A DNA stretch of 52,789 nt from NCBI GenBank assembly GCA_017853835.1, contig JAFMIU010000015.1, positions 1 through 52,789 of the forward strand, written 5' to 3'. Source of the stretch: Pirellulales bacterium (GTDB lineage: Bacteria > Planctomycetota > Planctomycetia > Pirellulales > UBA1268). Below are positions 32,022 to 40,099 of this stretch, in pieces. The position numbers and the translations under genes are program-made. Every line of letters starts with the position of its first letter. Positions within the stretch are counted from its first letter, which is position 1. Below the pieces are notes generated by a model that saw nothing but the letters and a program-made list of their open reading frames with translations, was not told where the DNA came from and searched no databases.

Positions 32022-34764
32022 AGCAGGCCGTCACGACCTTCATCCCCTCGATCGCAGCCAGAGGCACGACCGCCAAGCCGACGACGAGCGGCCAGTCGCG
32101 CCCGGGATTCGCCGCCACCTCGAACACCGGCTGCGCCGGAGGCAGCGTGACCACGGCGATCTGCAGGAGGGCCGAGAGCACCACCGCCAACAGGATCGAC
32201 GGGTTGCTCAGCAGCCCGAGCTGCCATGCCGTGCACCGATCGCTGCGGCATCCGATCGCGAAGAAGAGCTGCGCGAAGGCGGCCACGCAGAAGGTGACCG
32301 TCCGCGCGTGGTCGAGCCTGGCGGCATCGCCACCCCACGTGATCCAGAAGGCAAGCACGCAGACCGTGGCCACGAGCCCGCCGTGGGCCACGATCGTGAT
32401 GCCCGCGTCCCACGGGATCACCGCCTCGCGGGGCGGCCTCGGGGGCCGGCGCATGATGTCGGGCTCCGGCGGCTCGAGACCCAGGGCGAGTGCCGGCAGG
32501 CCGTCGGTGACGAGGTTGAGCCAGAGGATCTGGATCGCCGCCAGGGGCGCCGGCCAGCCGGCGACGGCCGCCACGAGCATCAAGAGCACCTCGCCGGCGT
32601 TGCACGACAGGAGGTAGTGCATGAACTTGCGGATGTTGTCGTAGATGCCACGCCCCTCCTCCACCGCCGCCACGATCGAGGCGAAGTTGTCGTCGGTGAG
32701 CACCATGTCGGCGGCCTCGCGGGTCACGTCGGTTCCGGTGATCCCCATCGCGATGCCGATGTCGGCCGCCTTCACCGCCGGAGCGTCGTTCACGCCGTCT
32801 CCCGTCATCGCCACGACATGGCCCCGCGCCTGCAACGCCCGCACGATCCGCAGCTTGTGCTCAGCCGACACCCGGGCAAACACCGCGACATCGTCGGTGA
32901 GGCCCGTCAGCGCCGCATCGTCGATCGCATCGATCTCCGGTCCACTCACGGCGCGGCCACGCTCGGCCACGAGCCCGAGTTCGCGGCCCACCGCCAAGGC
33001 CGTGGCCGGATGGTCGCCGGTGATCATCACCGGGCGGATGCCGGCGGTGCGGCAGCGTTGCACGGCGTCTCGCACTTCGTCGCGGGGAGGATCGATCATC
33101 CCGGCGATGCCCACGAACACGAGCTCTCGCTCCACCGCATCGGCCTCCCCGTCGAGCGGCTCGTCGGCTGGCATGACCCGCCATGCGAACGACAACACCC
33201 GAAGGGCCCGATCGGCGAGGGTCGCCGCGGTGGCGAGAATCTCCTGACGGCGTTCACTGGTGAGCGGCACGACCTCTCCGTCGCGTTGCTCGGCGACGCA
33301 TCGTGGCAGCACCGCCTCGGGAGCGCCCTTGGTGGCGAGGAGCCGGCCGCCATCGTCATCGCGCACCACCACGCTCATTCGCTTTCGGCTGGAATCAAAC
33401 GGGAGTTCGTAGAGGGTTGGAACCGGGCCATGGGACGCCGCGCCTCCCTTGATGGCGGCAACGAGCAGAGCTCCCTCGGTGGGATCGCCCACCACCCGCC
33501 ATCCGCCACCGTCGGGACCGGGCGTGAGCGATGCCGACGTGCACCGCGCGGCGATCTGGAGCAGCCGGATGAGGTCGCCATCCGCCCGGGGGTTTCCTCC
33601 TCGCGTGCCGTGGAACTCACCCTTGGGCTCGTAACCCACCCCGCTCACGGTATAGCGGTCGTTGGCCGTGACGACTTCCCGCACGGTCATCTCGTTGCGG
33701 GTGAGGGTGCCCGTTTTGTCGGAGCAGATCACCGTGACCGAACCGAGCGTCTCGACGCTCGGCAGCCGCCGCACCAGCGCGTTTCGACGCACCATCCGCT
33801 GCAGGCCGAGGGCCAGCACGAGCGTGACGACCGCCGGCAGCCCCTCGGGAACCGCGGCCACCGCGAGGCTCACCGACCGAAGCAGGAGGTCGGCGAATCC
33901 ACCGCTGGCGACGAGCTTCGTGAACCCGCCCCCGCGGACGAGTTCCACGGCAAAGATGAGACCGACGACGACGAGGCACACGGCGATCAGAATCCGGCCA
34001 AGGCCGGCAAGACGCTTCTGGAGCGGCGTGGGTTCGGGCGGGGCTCGCTCGAGCATGCCCGCGATTCGGCCAAGTTCCGTGGCCATGCCCGTCGCCACGA
34101 CGACCGCAGCACCGCTGCCGGTGGCCACGATCGTGCCGGCGTGAAGCACGCCGCTCCGGTCACCGAGCGGCGTGTCGGGCGGCTGGGCATCGGCCACCTC
34201 CTTCTCCACCGCCACGCTCTCGCCGGTGAGGGCCGACTCCTGCGTGGCGATCCCAAAGGCCTCCACGAGCCGGGCATCGGCGGGCACGTTGTCGCCTGCC
34301 TCGATCTCGATCCGGTCGCCGACCACCAGCTCGCGTGAGGGCACCGGCACGATCCGGCCGTCGCGCACGACCCGTGCCATCGGTGCCGAGAGTTTCTGGA
34401 GCGCCGCGAGCGCCCGCTGGGCACGGTCTTCCTGGAGAAAGCCGATCACGGCGTTCACGAGCACGATCGCCACGATCGCCGCCGTGTCGGCCCAGTCGCC
34501 CATGGCTCCGGCGATCACCGCGGCCGCGATGAGGATCCAGATCACGAGTTCCTGGAACTGGGCGAGCAGCATCCTCCACCAGGGCGCGGGCGGGGGCTCG
34601 TCGAGGGCGTTGGGGCCGTTGGCCACGAGGCGGGCCGCAGACTCGGGCCCAGAAAGTCCCGCCACCGGATCGGTGGCGAGCCGGCGCACCACCTCCTCCA
34701 CCGACAGCGCGTGCCATGCCGAGGCGGCATCTGCCGGTCTGGTTGGAGCGGTCGCATCAGTCAT
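31996..34764 (-). CDS. P-type cation ATPase, Ca2+ (P2A)-like
   Basis: The 922-residue transporter has all P-type landmarks: TGES (180-183), the membrane PEGLP motif (306-310), phosphorylation site DKTGT (Asp349), then the hinge MTGDGVNDAPA. The PEGLP motif and the C-terminal six-helix block with NLVTDGLPALALG resemble SERCA/PacL-type Ca2+ pumps rather than heavy-metal pumps, which would have CPC. It should export Ca2+ (or Mn2+). No N-terminal metal-binding domain is seen. It is convergent with the Gfo/Idh/MocA gene and overlaps it by 26 bases. Confidence 0.94.
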   Translation of the reverse strand: MTDATAPTRPADAASAWHALSVEEVVRRLATDPVAGLSGPESAARLVANGPNALDEPPPAPWWRMLLAQFQELVIWILIAAAVIAGAMGDWADTAAIVAIVLVNAVIGFLQEDRAQRALAALQKLSAPMARVVRDGRIVPVPSRELVVGDRIEIEAGDNVPADARLVEAFGIATQESALTGESVAVEKEVADAQPPDTPLGDRSGVLHAGTIVATGSGAAVVVATGMATELGRIAGMLERAPPEPTPLQKRLAGLGRILIAVCLVVVGLIFAVELVRGGGFTKLVASGGFADLLLRSVSLAVAAVPEGLPAVVTLVLALGLQRMVRRNALVRRLPSVETLGSVTVICSDKTGTLTRNEMTVREVVTANDRYTVSGVGYEPKGEFHGTRGGNPRADGDLIRLLQIAARCTSASLTPGPDGGGWRVVGDPTEGALLVAAIKGGAASHGPVPTLYELPFDSSRKRMSVVVRDDDGGRLLATKGAPEAVLPRCVAEQRDGEVVPLTSERRQEILATAATLADRALRVLSFAWRVMPADEPLDGEADAVERELVFVGIAGMIDPPRDEVRDAVQRCRTAGIRPVMITGDHPATALAVGRELGLVAERGRAVSGPEIDAIDDAALTGLTDDVAVFARVSAEHKLRIVRALQARGHVVAMTGDGVNDAPAVKAADIGIAMGITGTDVTREAADMVLTDDNFASIVAAVEEGRGIYDNIRKFMHYLLSCNAGEVLLMLVAAVAGWPAPLAAIQILWLNLVTDGLPALALGLEPPEPDIMRRPPRPPREAVIPWDAGITIVAHGGLVATVCVLAFWITWGGDAARLDHARTVTFCVAAFAQLFFAIGCRSDRCTAWQLGLLSNPSILLAVVLSALLQIAVVTLPPAQPVFEVAANPGRDWPLVVGLAVVPLAAIEGMKVVTACFRPCSRRG

Positions 34765-34867
34765 GAACGCCTCCCACGGTGGCCATCGTCCACGATGATT
34801 CTACGGTCGATGACAGTCGATGCGGGCGATGATCTCGTGATCACGCGTCAATAGGCCGGGGGACGTC

Positions 34868-35287
34868 ATGCTGAGTCTGGTTCGAATCGGTGTGGCGGCC
34901 CTCCTCATCCTCGCCGCTGGCGACTCGGTGGCCCGCGCCCAGGCGGCCCGGCATGGCACGCTCGGCAACTGGAACAGCGGCAGCGGCAACTGGGGCGGGA
35001 GCAGCTTCACCGTCGGCCGGAGCACGATGTATGCCAACGGACTCGTGTCGAACCGCGTCGGCGACATGACCTATTTCAACAACGGCCTCGTCGGCCGGCA
35101 GATGGGCAACGTCACCGTCTACAACAACGGCCTCGTGTCGGTGGATGGCCGTCGGGCGCGGTTCTACAGCAACGCTTCGGTCGGCGTGCCGATCCGTGGC
35201 ATGCCGGGCGGCATGGTGTATGGCGGCGGCTCGCCGTTTCCCATGGGGCCGACGCCCTTTCCACCCCCACCCCCGCCGAACCGCTGA
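34868..35287 (+). CDS. Secreted protein with 15-residue beta repeats
   Basis: The 139-residue protein has a signal peptide (about residues 1-24, ending ARA) and a Gly/Asn-rich mature part. Three to four units of exactly 15 residues follow one another, with the core Y-x-N-G-L-V (MYANGLVSNR, YFNNGLVGRQ, VYNNGLVSVD, FYSNASVG). Such regular spacing implies a small beta-solenoid or stacked hairpins. The C-terminus is Pro-rich (FPPPPPPNR). It is exported, with no enzyme features and unknown function. A poor GGGGGA ribosome-binding site precedes the ATG. Confidence 0.72.
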   Translation: MLSLVRIGVAALLILAAGDSVARAQAARHGTLGNWNSGSGNWGGSSFTVGRSTMYANGLVSNRVGDMTYFNNGLVGRQMGNVTVYNNGLVSVDGRRARFYSNASVGVPIRGMPGGMVYGGGSPFPMGPTPFPPPPPPNR

Positions 35288-35313
35288 CGCGGCATCGCCA
35301 CCGTCGGCGACGT

Positions 35314-35964
35314 TCACGCTACGACGGCACGAAGCATCCGCTGACGCTCCTGATCCTCCGCCGAGGCACGTGGGTGAAGATGGCCGTGCGTGGGCAAGGA
35401 GCCGATGTCTTCCACCGCGAGGCCGTGCCGTCGAAAGGCGTCGCGGTAAAAGTCGAGGCTTCGAAACACGATCGGAAACCCCTGCCACGCACCGGTCGCT
35501 TTCTCCCCCACGTTGACGGTGGCGTAGAACACGCCAGTCGGCTGAAGGTGTCGACGGACCAATCCCAGCGCCTCGTCGAGAATGCCGTCGTCGAGATGGA
35601 TCAGCACCGCGAACGCCCACGCGACATCGAACCGACGCCCGAGATCGAGACTCGCAAGATCGTCACACGACACGAGGCACGGACGCTTGACCGTGAGGCC
35701 GCTCTCCTCCAGCTCACGGCGCCCCTCCTCCAGCACCTCGCGACGCACCTCGACGCCCGTGTAATGGCCCGGCTGAAGGTATTCAATCAGCGGAATTCCA
35801 CCGCGGAGTGTCCCGCAGCCGAAATCGAGCAGTTCGTGGGACGGCATGAGGCCGGCCCGCCGGAGAAAATCAATCTGAAACTGCCGCTTCATCTCCCAGA
35901 GGTCGGCGGGCCCCACCAGCGAGTGCCGCGCGGCCGGGTCATTGACCATCCCTGAGTCCTCCAT
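35314..35964 (-). CDS. SAM-dependent methyltransferase (class I)
   Basis: The 216-residue protein is a Rossmann-like methyltransferase: SAM motif I ELLDFGCGTLRGG, the acidic TGVEVRRE position and the post-motif FDVAWAFAVLIHL. The substrate is unknown. The ATG at 35964 has GGGAG six bases upstream; a GTG one codon earlier is an alternative. It sits between the secreted repeat protein (convergent) and the pectinesterase (divergent). Confidence 0.88.
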   Translation of the reverse strand: MEDSGMVNDPAARHSLVGPADLWEMKRQFQIDFLRRAGLMPSHELLDFGCGTLRGGIPLIEYLQPGHYTGVEVRREVLEEGRRELEESGLTVKRPCLVSCDDLASLDLGRRFDVAWAFAVLIHLDDGILDEALGLVRRHLQPTGVFYATVNVGEKATGAWQGFPIVFRSLDFYRDAFRRHGLAVEDIGSLPTHGHLHPRASAEDQERQRMLRAVVA

Positions 35965-36152
35965 CACCGTCTCCCTCGTCAGCTCGTCGACATCACTCCT
36001 CGCTTCCGCGAACCGACAGCATATCGCCTTCGCGATCCACGGCGGAGCGAACGATTCATGGCCCTCGAGGCACGTCGTGCGCGTCGGCAGGGGGATCGAC
36101 GCATGGTAGGCTCATGCCCGACTGGGGGTGAATCGGTCTCAGGAGCAATGCC

Positions 36153-37178
36153 ATGGCACGGTGGAATCGCGGTTTCCCGACGGCGGCAGGCCGAGGGCTT
36201 CTCGGGGGCGGGATGGCGGCGGTCGTCCTGATGGCCTGCGCCACTCATGTGGCGCGAGGAGGGGAACGACCCACGCCCAATGCGGTGGTGGCGGCCGACG
36301 GAAGCGGCGACTTCACCTCGGTGCAGGAGGCGATCGGCAAGGCCCCCATGAAGACCGGCACCGACGACCCCCGCTGGGTGATCCTCGTGAAGCCCGGCAC
36401 CTACCGCGAACGGATTCATGTGCAGCGGGAGCGGGGCAACATGCTCGTGATGGGGGAGGATGCCGAGACCACCACGATCGTGTTCAACATGCACGCCAAC
36501 ATGCCCGGTGAAGACTCGAAGCCGATCGGCACCTTCCGCACCCCCACCGTGTGGATCGACGGGGACGGCATGGAGTGGCGCGACATCACCATGGCCAACG
36601 ATGCCGGCCCGGTGGGCCAGGCTCTCGCCCTGCGGGTTGACGGCGATCGGGTGGCGTTTCGCCGCTGCCGGTTTCTCGGCTGGCAGGACACCATCCTCGT
36701 GAATCGCGGGCGGCAGTATTTCGCCGACTGCTTCATCGAAGGCCACGTCGACTTCATCTTCGGAGGCGCCACCTGCTTCTTCGACCGCTGCCGCATCCAC
36801 TGCCTCAAGGACGGCTACATCACGGCCGCCTCGACGCCGGATGGCACTCCCCATGGCTATGTCTTCGCCGACTGCACGATCACTGGCGAAGGAGACACCC
36901 GCACCTACCTCGGCCGGCCGTGGCGCGATTTTGCCAAGACGGTGTTTCTCCGCACGGAGATGGCGGACGTGGTGAGGCCCGAAGGCTGGCATGACTGGAA
37001 CAAGCCCCATGCCCACGACACGGCCTTCTATGCGGAATATGGCAGCACCGGCCCCGGCGGAAACACTGAGCAACGAGTCGACTGGGCCAAGACGCTCACG
37101 GCAGACGAGGCGGCGACGCTCACCCCCGATCGAGTGCTTGGGGGCACCGACGGCTGGAACCCAACGGAGGAACGATGA
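36153..37178 (+). CDS. Pectin methylesterase (CE8)
   Basis: It hydrolyses methyl esters of homogalacturonan. The 341-residue protein is exported (hydrophobic segment ending about residue 37) and is a right-handed beta-helix of the CE8 family with all signature motifs: GTYRER, GQALALR, WQDTI, GHVDFIFGG and TYLGRPWRD; the two catalytic Asp residues and the Arg are in QDT, DFIFG and LGRPW. AGGAG lies seven bases before the ATG. It overlaps the next gene by four bases (ATGA). Confidence 0.95.
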   Translation: MARWNRGFPTAAGRGLLGGGMAAVVLMACATHVARGGERPTPNAVVAADGSGDFTSVQEAIGKAPMKTGTDDPRWVILVKPGTYRERIHVQRERGNMLVMGEDAETTTIVFNMHANMPGEDSKPIGTFRTPTVWIDGDGMEWRDITMANDAGPVGQALALRVDGDRVAFRRCRFLGWQDTILVNRGRQYFADCFIEGHVDFIFGGATCFFDRCRIHCLKDGYITAASTPDGTPHGYVFADCTITGEGDTRTYLGRPWRDFAKTVFLRTEMADVVRPEGWHDWNKPHAHDTAFYAEYGSTGPGGNTEQRVDWAKTLTADEAATLTPDRVLGGTDGWNPTEER

Positions 37179-38701
37179 TGCGCATGCACGGATGCTGCCA
37201 GGCTGCCGTGGGACTGCTGATGCTTGCCTGTGGGCTCGTCTCGTTTGCGAGCGATGCCACGGCTCCGCTTCCGCACATCGTGCTCGTGGGAGACTCCACC
37301 GTCACCGAAGACAGCGGCTGGGGCAAGGGCTTCCGCCACTTCCTGGCCGACGGCGTGCGATGCACGAACATGGCGCGAGGGGGTCAGAGTTCCAAGAGCT
37401 ACCGCGACGAAGGGCACTGGCAGGACGCACTGGAGCTCAAGGGCGACTACTACCTCCTGCAGTTCGGCCACAACGACCAGCCCGGCAAAGGGCCCAAGCG
37501 GGAAACCGATCCTGACACGACGTTCACGGCCAACATGGCCCGCTATGTCGACGAGGTACGGGCGATCGGTGGAAAGCCCGTGCTCATCACGTCGCTCACG
37601 CGGCGCGGGTTTTCGAAGGACGACCCGGCCAGAATCGCCTCCACGCTCACGCCGTGGGCCGATGCCGTGAAGCGGCTTGCTGCGGAGAAACAGGTGCCGC
37701 TGATCGATCTCCATGCGTCGAGCATCGCCTTCTGCGAGAAGCTCGGGCCCGAGGGGACCGCCGCCTACAACATCACGAAACCCGACGGCTCGATCGACAT
37801 CACGCACCTCGATGCGAAGGGAAGCGAGGCCTTTGCACGACTCGTGGTCGACGGGCTGCGAGAGGCGGTGCCCGACCTTGCGCCGCTGCTGCGGGCGGAA
37901 CCCGGGCCGGTCACGATTTCGGACGTGTCGTATGGGAAAGCGGGCGATGAAAACCTGCTCCTCGACGTGCGGCTTCCATGCCGAGCACGCCATGCGCCCG
38001 TCGTGATCGTCGTGCATGGCGGAGGCTGGTGTGATGGCGACAAGGCCAACGTGGGCCAGATCGGCCGAGGCGCCGACATTTCGCCGCTGTTTGGCCCCCT
38101 CGCCGAGGCGGGGTTTGTCTGTTTTTCGATCAACTACCGGCTCGCTCCCAAGCATCGCTGGCCGGCCTGCCTCGATGACGTGGCCACGGCGATCCGCTGG
38201 GTGAAGAACCATGCGGCAGACTATGGCGGCAACCCGAAGCGGATCGCGATCATGGGCCATTCGGCCGGCGGCCAACTCGTCTGCCAGGCCGCGACGCTCG
38301 TCGACGATTCCATCCGCGTCCAGGCGGTCGTGGGCTGTGCGCCCGTGACCAACCACGAACAGGAGCTTCCGCGACGAGGAGGGCTGAGCACCTCGCTGCA
38401 GAACGTGCTCGACCGCCCCCACGAACTGACCCCCGAATCGCTCGGGCTGCTGCGGGCGCTTTCCCCGGTGAACCACGTTCGCGCCGGGCTGCCCCCCTTT
38501 CTGCTCATCCACGGTGATGCCGACACGACCGTGCCGATCGAGCAGTCGCGCGACTTCCGCGACCGGCTCGCGGGCGAGGGCATCCGCTGCGACCTGATCG
38601 AGATCCCCGGCGCGGGCCATCGACTCACCGAGTGGAAGGCGAAGGCGGCCGACTGGGACACCCGCATGACCGCGTGGCTCCTCGACGTGCTCGACGACTA
38701 G
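37175..38701 (+). CDS. CE12-type acetylesterase fused to an alpha/beta-hydrolase
   Basis: After a signal peptide (about residues 1-26), residues 30-235 form an SGNH esterase of the rhamnogalacturonan/pectin acetylesterase type: GDSTV, GGQSS, LQFGHND and DITHLDAKG. Residues about 245-508 form an alpha/beta-hydrolase of the esterase/lipase group: HGGGWCDGDK, nucleophile GHSAGGQ, HGDADTTVP and the catalytic His in GAGHRL. Both active sites look intact. It should strip acetyl and possibly acyl groups from pectin together with the overlapping pectin methylesterase. GGAGG lies upstream of the ATG. Confidence 0.9.
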   Translation: MMRMHGCCQAAVGLLMLACGLVSFASDATAPLPHIVLVGDSTVTEDSGWGKGFRHFLADGVRCTNMARGGQSSKSYRDEGHWQDALELKGDYYLLQFGHNDQPGKGPKRETDPDTTFTANMARYVDEVRAIGGKPVLITSLTRRGFSKDDPARIASTLTPWADAVKRLAAEKQVPLIDLHASSIAFCEKLGPEGTAAYNITKPDGSIDITHLDAKGSEAFARLVVDGLREAVPDLAPLLRAEPGPVTISDVSYGKAGDENLLLDVRLPCRARHAPVVIVVHGGGWCDGDKANVGQIGRGADISPLFGPLAEAGFVCFSINYRLAPKHRWPACLDDVATAIRWVKNHAADYGGNPKRIAIMGHSAGGQLVCQAATLVDDSIRVQAVVGCAPVTNHEQELPRRGGLSTSLQNVLDRPHELTPESLGLLRALSPVNHVRAGLPPFLLIHGDADTTVPIEQSRDFRDRLAGEGIRCDLIEIPGAGHRLTEWKAKAADWDTRMTAWLLDVLDD

Positions 38702-38734
38702 CCTTCCCCGCACGGGAGTTCCCAAGGGTGCCGC

Positions 38735-40099
38735 ATGGCTGATTCCATCTGGCTTCTTCTCCTTCCCACGCTCGTGGTGCTCGGCACGGCGATCGTCGTT
38801 CGCAGCACGCTGCCGGCTCTCATCGCCGGGGTCGTCGTGGGGCATGTCATGCTCGACGGGATCGGGGCCATCGACGGCCTCGCCGACTCGCTCGTCCGCC
38901 AGCTGCAGGACAGGTCGGTGGCGTGGGTGCTGCTCGTCTGCGGACTGTTTGGCAGCCTGATCCGCCTTCTCATGGTCGCCGGCGGTGTCTCGGCCTGCGG
39001 GAGGCTCGTGAGTCGTTCGGTGTCATCAGGCCCTGCGGCCCTGCTGGTCGCCTGGGTTTTGGGGTTGATCGTGTTTATCGACGACTACCTCAACGCGCTG
39101 CTGATCGGCCACACCATGAGGCCCGTCACCGATCGACTGCGGGTGCCACGCGAGCGGCTGGCCTATGTCGTCGACTCCACGGCGGCGCCGGTCTGCCTGC
39201 TGGTGCCCCTCTCCACCTGGGCCGTCTACGTGGCGGGGCTGCTGGAGTCGACCGGTGCCGCAGCGCCCGGTGAGGGCATGGCGACCTACGTGACGGTCAT
39301 TCCTTTCGCCCTCTACGGATGGATCGCCGTCCTGATCGTGCCCCTCGTCGTCTCCGGCGTGCTCCCTTCGTGGGGCTTGATGCGTCGCGCCGACGAGCGA
39401 GTGGCGGCCGGTGGTGATGTGGCCCCTCCAGACTCTCCGTCGGCCGATGCCCTGCCGGAGGAAGAGGATTCTGGCGGCGGCCTCGCCGATTTCTTCGTGC
39501 CGATCGGCGTGCTGGTGGCGGCGACGGTGCTCTCCGGCAACGACGCGCTGCGTGGCGTGATCTGGGCCGTGGTGGCAGCGGCCGTTCAACAGATCGTCGT
39601 GCGCCGTCGGACGACGGTGGCGCACGTGGCCGACGAGGCCTGCTCCGGCATCGAGGCCATGATCCCGTCACTCGTGACGATTCTGTTGGCGTTCGTGCTG
39701 AAGGACGTGAACGACCGGCTCCACCTCACGGCCCGCGTGATCGACTCGCTCAGTCCCCTGCTCGATGCCCGCCTGCTCCCGGCGGTTGCGTTTGCGGGAT
39801 TGTCGATGGTCACGTTTGCGACGGGCTCGTTCTGGGGCACCTACGCGATCGCCCTTCCGATCGTGTTGCCTCTGGCCGCCACGCTTGGCGCCGACCAAAC
39901 GCTCACCATCGCCGCGGTCGTCTCGGCCGGCGGCTTTGGATCCCACGCCTGCTTCTTTGGCGACACCACCGTGCTGGCCTCGCAGGCGTCGGGCTGCGAA
40001 AACCTGGCCCACTCGTGGAGCCAACTCCCCTACTCGCTTCTGGCAGCCGCGCTCTCGCTGATCGGCTTCATCGTGCTCGGCTGCACCTGGGCCGCGTGA
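38735..40099 (+). CDS. NhaC-type Na+/H+ antiporter
   Basis: The 454-residue integral membrane protein has ten or more hydrophobic helices. The FIDDYLNALLIGHTMRP segment and the late GSHACFFGDTTVLAS segment are characteristic of the NhaC/ion-transporter superfamily. It exchanges Na+ (or a metabolite) for H+; the substrate is not certain. A hydrophilic Asp/Glu-rich loop lies near residue 235. It starts 33 bases after the pectin operon and may be co-transcribed with it. Its end overlaps the convergent gene by 32 bases. Confidence 0.85.
   Translation: MADSIWLLLLPTLVVLGTAIVVRSTLPALIAGVVVGHVMLDGIGAIDGLADSLVRQLQDRSVAWVLLVCGLFGSLIRLLMVAGGVSACGRLVSRSVSSGPAALLVAWVLGLIVFIDDYLNALLIGHTMRPVTDRLRVPRERLAYVVDSTAAPVCLLVPLSTWAVYVAGLLESTGAAAPGEGMATYVTVIPFALYGWIAVLIVPLVVSGVLPSWGLMRRADERVAAGGDVAPPDSPSADALPEEEDSGGGLADFFVPIGVLVAATVLSGNDALRGVIWAVVAAAVQQIVVRRRTTVAHVADEACSGIEAMIPSLVTILLAFVLKDVNDRLHLTARVIDSLSPLLDARLLPAVAFAGLSMVTFATGSFWGTYAIALPIVLPLAATLGADQTLTIAAVVSAGGFGSHACFFGDTTVLASQASGCENLAHSWSQLPYSLLAAALSLIGFIVLGCTWAA

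Noticed and set aside
31951..34338. A 795-residue rightward gene opposite the P-ATPase
   Set aside because: It is antisense to a complete P-type ATPase with all motifs.
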